Assembly (NCBI RefSeq): GCF_021442385.1
Contig: NZ_MUZA01000001.1
Span: forward strand, 62,001 to 126,000
DNA: 64,000 nucleotides
Direction: 5' to 3'
Source: Micromonospora sp. MH99
GTDB lineage: Bacteria > Actinomycetota > Actinomycetes > Mycobacteriales > Micromonosporaceae
Notes under the pieces: generated by a model
Databases searched by the model: none
What the model saw: the letters and a program-made list of their open reading frames with translations, nothing else
Told to the model about the DNA's origin: nothing
Translations under genes and position numbers: made by a program
Part shown: positions 61,701 through 64,000 of the stretch, one piece after another
How the letters are laid out: every line of letters starts with the position of its first letter
How positions within the stretch are numbered: the stretch's first letter is position 1

Positions 61701-61928
61701 AGCCGGGCCGTGCTGCGGTGGGAGGCCGGGTACGCCACCTCGTACCGGATCGAGGTCTCCGGCGACGGCAGTTCCTGGACGCCGGTGTTCGCCACCACCA
61801 CCGGCAACGGCGGCGTCGACAACGCCACCTTCGCGCCGGTCACCGCCCGCTACGTGCGGGTGTACGGGGTCAAACGGGCCACCTCGTACGGCTTCTCGCT
61901 CTACGAATTCGAGCTGTACGGACGGTGA
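58743..61928 (+). CDS. Secreted penicillin acylase family protein with C-terminal F5/8 type C domain
   Basis: A 1061-residue exported N-terminal nucleophile hydrolase precursor. After a signal peptide (FTAAALTASVLTVTPPAPALAAS) the alpha-chain region shows GVPHVTGTTRGGTMFGAGYAGAQDRLWVMDLLRHVGRG. Autocleavage should occur before S383 (HGM-SNAVVVSGRHTTTGNP), making S383 the nucleophile of the beta chain. The last 130 residues form a discoidin (F5/8C) module (GRPATASSTQFLTSFTPDKAVDGNLGSRWAS ... YEFELYGR). Acylases of this family hydrolyse beta-lactams, N-acyl-homoserine lactones or lipopeptides; the discoidin fusion suggests a surface glycan target. Confidence 0.93.
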   Translation: MPRPALRNRLAAFTAAALTASVLTVTPPAPALAASTFAANDYCLGQCADILPPGQNGNATLVAILAHQALGTRPAHSSDQLDEYANLVYNYAGLTDEQIAHFYNDASFGVPAAQVESTVSPRADVTIVRDKATGVPHVTGTTRGGTMFGAGYAGAQDRLWVMDLLRHVGRGNVTSFAGGAPGNRELEQSVWANSPYTEADLQAQVNALRTKGARGQQLYTDVADYIAGINAYIDKSIADDNYPGEYVLAGAGKPTHFTMTDLIATAGVIGGLFGGGGGSEIQSALVRVAARAKYGATEGDRVWQAFRSQNDPETVLTLHDGQSFPYGATPPGATSAVLPDAGSVVAEPLAYDASGGAAARTGTSTATQELIGGLSNLRAHGMSNAVVVSGRHTTTGNPVAVFGPQTGYFAPQLLMLQELQGPGISARGAAFAGLNLYVLLGRGQDYAWSATSASQDLTDTYALTLCTTDGSAPTLRTNRYLYHGQCLAMEALEQRNSWSPTLADSTPAGSYTLRALRTKYGLVSYRGLVNGQPTAFTKLRSTYRHEADSAIGFQAFNDPSAMGSAAAFQASAASVGYAFNWFYVNSTEAAYFNSGSNPVRSSVTDPNLPARAEAAYEWAGWNPDTNDATYAPASAHPQSVNQDYYVSWNNKQARDFGAADGNFSFGSVHRAQLLDGPVRAAIAQRKLGRADVVKIMADAAVTDLRGQQVLGDLLRVLDSTPVTDPALADAVGKLRAWQQAGTRRVETSPGSKVYQHADAIRIFDAWWPLLASAEFRPGLGPDLYAALVDAIEVNEAPSGGQNGARDGTASWALQGQAHKGSSFQYGWWGYVDKDLRTVLGEPVAGGLGRAYCGNGNLGTCRQALLGALGQAAAVPATTVYPGDKSCGAGDQWCADSIAQSGLGGITHPLIAWQNRPTYQQVVSFPARRGDDVANLAQGRPATASSTQFLTSFTPDKAVDGNLGSRWASSYNDNQWLRVDLGAARTVSRAVLRWEAGYATSYRIEVSGDGSSWTPVFATTTGNGGVDNATFAPVTARYVRVYGVKRATSYGFSLYEFELYGR

Positions 61929-61933
61929 TCTCA

Positions 61934-61977
61934 CCCGGGAGGGGTCGGCGGGGTGTCACTCGCCGGCCCCTCCCGGG
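61934..61977. terminator. Hairpin terminator after the acylase gene
   Basis: CCCGGGAGGGG pairs with CCCCTCCCGGG (11 bp), continued by CGGCG/CGCCG after one T-G wobble, with a 10-base loop. It lies between the convergent acylase and TetR genes and can serve both. Confidence 0.75.
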
Positions 61978-62010
61978 CGTGCGCAGCCTGATCACGCCGG
62001 GCATGCCCGG

Positions 62011-62667
62011 TCAACGGGTTGGCTCATCGGCCGGCTGCACGAGGAACGACCTGATGTGTTCCAGCGCCATGTCCAGGGCGACTTCCATCGGTGCGACGTC
62101 GTGCGCGGCGTTCGCCAGCAGGTAGCCGCCCTGCAGAGCGGCCATCAACCCCGTGGCCAACTTCTCCGGGTCGGCGTCCCGGCGGAGCAGACCGTTGTCC
62201 CGCATCCGGTGCAGACCGTCACTGATCAACTTTTCCCATGCCGCGAACGTCTCCGACAGCGACGACCGCGCCTGCTCATCCTGATCGGACAGCTCGAGGG
62301 CCATCGACCCGAGGCCGCACCCGTACTTGCCGTTGTTCAGCGAGTTGGCCTGGACCAGCGCGTTGCGCCAACGGACCAGCCCGGAGAACGATCTCAGTCG
62401 TTCGAGCCCGGCGCGTTCACGCTGGAGCACGAGCGCGCCTCGATAGGTGACCAGGGCGCGCACGAGTTCCTGCTTGTCGGCGAAGTGGTGGTAGAGCTGG
62501 GACTTGCTCGTCTGGCTCGCCTCGCGGATGTCGTCAAGGGTCGTCGCGTTCACGCCGCGTACGAGCATCAGCCGGTTCGCCGCATCGAGGATCCGCTCGC
62601 GGGTCGCGATGCCCCGCTGACTGATCCTCCGCCCGTTTCTCGGCGCGGCAACCTGCTCGTCGCTCAT
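62011..62667 (-). CDS. TetR family transcriptional regulator
   Basis: A 218-residue TetR repressor with helix-turn-helix RERILDAANRLMLVRGVNATTLDDIREASQTSKSQLYHHFADKQELVRALV. The C-terminal part (GLGSMALELSDQDEQARSSLSETFAAWEKLI, with a CGLGS segment) matches the TetR_C_16 type found in YcdC/AcrR-like regulators. It is convergent with the acylase gene and 157 bases from the msrA gene on the same strand. Targets are unknown. Confidence 0.93.
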   Translation of the reverse strand: MSDEQVAAPRNGRRISQRGIATRERILDAANRLMLVRGVNATTLDDIREASQTSKSQLYHHFADKQELVRALVTYRGALVLQRERAGLERLRSFSGLVRWRNALVQANSLNNGKYGCGLGSMALELSDQDEQARSSLSETFAAWEKLISDGLHRMRDNGLLRRDADPEKLATGLMAALQGGYLLANAAHDVAPMEVALDMALEHIRSFLVQPADEPTR

Positions 62668-62824
62668 CTGTCAAGTGTATCCAGCGCACCGGATGATCCA
62701 GCGAGAATGGGACCTCGCAGTCCATCCGGTGCCCTGTCCTATGTGCGAATGCCGAAGAGCCGACGGACTTGTTGCTGGACCATGTGGTCCGGTTCCTCAG
62801 ACGCCGCTGCCGGCGCCGGAGGGG

Positions 62825-63331
62825 TCAGGCCGTCGCCCGCTTCGGAAGCTTCCACCCGGGGCGGGGGAAGTGGCAGGTGTACCCGTCGGGGTAGCTCTGC
62901 AGGTAGTTCTGGTGCTCAGGCTCGGCCTCCCAGAAGTCGCCTGCCGCGGTGACCTCGGTGACGACCTTGCCGGGCCACAGGCCCGAGGCGTCGACGTCGG
63001 CGATCGTGTCCTCGGCGACCCGCTTCTGCTCGTCGCTGGTGTAGAAGATCGCCGAGCGGTAGCTGAGGCCGATGTCGTTGCCCTGGCGGTTCTTCGTCGA
63101 AGGGTCGTGGATCTGGAAGAAGAACTCGAGCAGCTCGCGGAAGTCGGTCCGGTCGGTGTCGTAGACGACCTCGATGGACTCCGCGTGGGTGCCGTGGTTG
63201 CGGTAGGTGGCGTTCGGGACGTCGCCGCCGCTGTAGCCGACGCGCGTGGACACGACGCCGGGCTGGCGGCGGAACAACTCCTCCATGCCCCAGAAGCAGC
63301 CGCCGGCGAGGATCGCCTTTTCGGTGTTCAT
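62825..63331 (-). CDS. msrA: Peptide-methionine (S)-S-oxide reductase
   Basis: A 168-residue MsrA. The catalytic cysteine is C12 in the GCFWG motif, followed by the family segments [56 protein letters not shown] and [28 protein letters not shown], which includes a resolving-type cysteine. The enzyme reduces oxidised methionine in proteins, using thioredoxin. ATG 63331 follows an AGGGAGATGAC ribosome site; the frame extends 14 codons upstream without similarity. Length is standard. Confidence 0.97.
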   Translation of the reverse strand: MNTEKAILAGGCFWGMEELFRRQPGVVSTRVGYSGGDVPNATYRNHGTHAESIEVVYDTDRTDFRELLEFFFQIHDPSTKNRQGNDIGLSYRSAIFYTSDEQKRVAEDTIADVDASGLWPGKVVTEVTAAGDFWEAEPEHQNYLQSYPDGYTCHFPRPGWKLPKRATA

Positions 63332-63759
63332 GTCATCTCCCTGCCTGTCGTCGTGCCGGTGTCTCTTGTGCAAAGCGCAGTGCGAGCCAGGTGGAGCGCA
63401 CCTCGACCCGCACGTACAGACGCTTTGCGGGGCGGTGGTATTCCCGCGGCCTTCGCCTTTCTTGGACTGTATAGTCCGGAGGCTGCATCGACAAATTGCC
63501 CGGATATTGCCTCAAACAAGCTGTTGAACTGGTGACTCTTGCAGAAGCGCGAGCGGTCTTTGCAACCGCAACTGGACTTGACGGACCAGTTTGAGGTGGC
63601 TAGGTTCGGGGTCCCGCCGCTCCCGGCGCCATCCCCGCGCCCAACCGCTACCGATCAGCCGTGGGTGTACGGCGCCGGGGCTTGACGCCGCCAACGCTGG
63701 GAAACGGACATGCGCTCCTCGTGCAGCGCAGACGAGGGCTGGATACAGGGAGGTATCTG
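63332..63759. other. 428-bp divergent intergenic region
   Basis: This region lies between msrA and the partial oxidoreductase gene. Besides the inverted repeat at 63464-63477 no gene or RNA was recognised. Confidence 0.5.
63464..63477. promoter_or_regulatory. Inverted repeat GGACT-GTAT-AGTCC
   Basis: A 5-bp perfect inverted repeat with a 4-bp AT-rich spacer, 132 bp upstream of msrA and about 280 bp upstream of the oxidoreductase. It could be a TetR/HxlR-type operator controlling oxidative-stress genes. Confidence 0.4.
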
Positions 63760-64000
63760 ATGAAGGCGATTGTGGTGACGGACGAGACTGCGGGAACAGC
63801 CGGAATGACGCTGGTGGACCGGCCTGAACCGGAACCGGCCCTCAACGACGTCGTCGTCCGGGTCCACGCGTCGGGGTTCGTCCCGACCGAGATGGCGTGG
63901 CCCTCAACCTGGACCGATCGCCTCGGACGTGACCGGACGCCGTCGATTCCCGGGCACGAGCTGGCCGGAGTGGTCACCGCTCTCGGGTACGGCACGACGG
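63760..64000 (+). CDS. Zinc-type NADP-dependent oxidoreductase (5' part)
   Basis: The first 80 codons of a medium-chain dehydrogenase/reductase; the gene runs off the window. MKAIVVTDETAGTAGMTLVDRPEPEP is followed by VVRVHASGFVPTEMAWP and PGHELAGVVTALG, the GroES-like domain of quinone-oxidoreductase-type proteins. The zinc-ligand positions (Cys-type) are not seen, suggesting a zinc-free member. ATG 63760 follows AGGGAGG. Confidence 0.85.
   Translation, partial: MKAIVVTDETAGTAGMTLVDRPEPEPALNDVVVRVHASGFVPTEMAWPSTWTDRLGRDRTPSIPGHELAGVVTALGYGTT

Noticed and set aside
58425-61934. Very long open frame antisense to the acylase gene
   Set aside because: It is a shadow of the high-GC acylase gene on the other strand; the translation is Val/Gly/Arg-rich and shows no domain, whereas the plus strand has clear family motifs.

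Overview
The window is high-GC DNA with frequent GTG/TTG starts, many overlapping ATGA/GTGA gene junctions and a gene content typical of a soil actinomycete. Secreted polysaccharide-active enzymes, a CebR/CelR-type operator and DUF-rich stress genes suggest Micromonosporaceae, probably a Micromonospora-like organism. The species assignment is inference from style and content, because no rRNA or other marker gene is present.

Layout. 1-2.9 kb: an export-type ABC transporter (permease cut by the window edge) divergent from a histidine kinase/NarL-type regulator pair. 2.9-8.7 kb: an SGNH hydrolase, a large membrane-anchored GH67-like protein and a secreted GH25 lysozyme. 9.1-20.1 kb: a catabolic island with an iron-type alcohol dehydrogenase, a succinate-semialdehyde-type aldehyde dehydrogenase, a five-gene solute importer with two different ATPases, a GntR/FCD regulator, a DJ-1/PfpI protein and an alpha/beta hydrolase. 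The combination recalls gamma-butyrolactone/4-hydroxybutyrate catabolism.

20.1-23.9 kb: the most striking region is a dense tRNA array with 24 recognisable tRNA genes for 17 amino acids. They are packed in one orientation and interrupted by a frameshifted PD-(D/E)XK-type nuclease gene and an HNH endonuclease remnant. Several tRNAs are anomalous: two Leu anticodons on short-variable-loop bodies, an Asn tRNA with an extra GNRA-capped variable arm, C at position 33, a His tRNA without encoded G-1, and broken acceptor stems. A promoter, a 43-codon ORF and a terminator stand immediately upstream.

23.9-30.1 kb: pyruvate formate-lyase, its activase and phosphoketolase form a fermentative acetyl-CoA/acetyl-phosphate module with a possible DosR/DevR-like box. 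30.1-45.2 kb: mixed envelope, stress and regulatory genes (GH25-like protein, acyl-CoA oxidase, MscS channel, aldo/keto reductase, TMEM175 channel, zinc alcohol dehydrogenase, SRPBCC protein, MFS transporter), plus a decayed partial copy of a nearby AraC-family gene.

45.3-51.2 kb: a lignocellulose cluster with a PQQ-type sugar dehydrogenase, an AA10 lytic polysaccharide monooxygenase under a CebR-like operator, a GH10 xylanase with CBM2 and a Cip1-like secreted protein. 51.4-64 kb: a GAF-PP2C phosphatase and anti-sigma-type kinase pair, a Tat-exported esterase, two regulator/oxidoreductase pairs, a large penicillin-acylase-like amidase with a discoidin domain, a TetR regulator, MsrA and the start of a zinc-type oxidoreductase cut by the window end.
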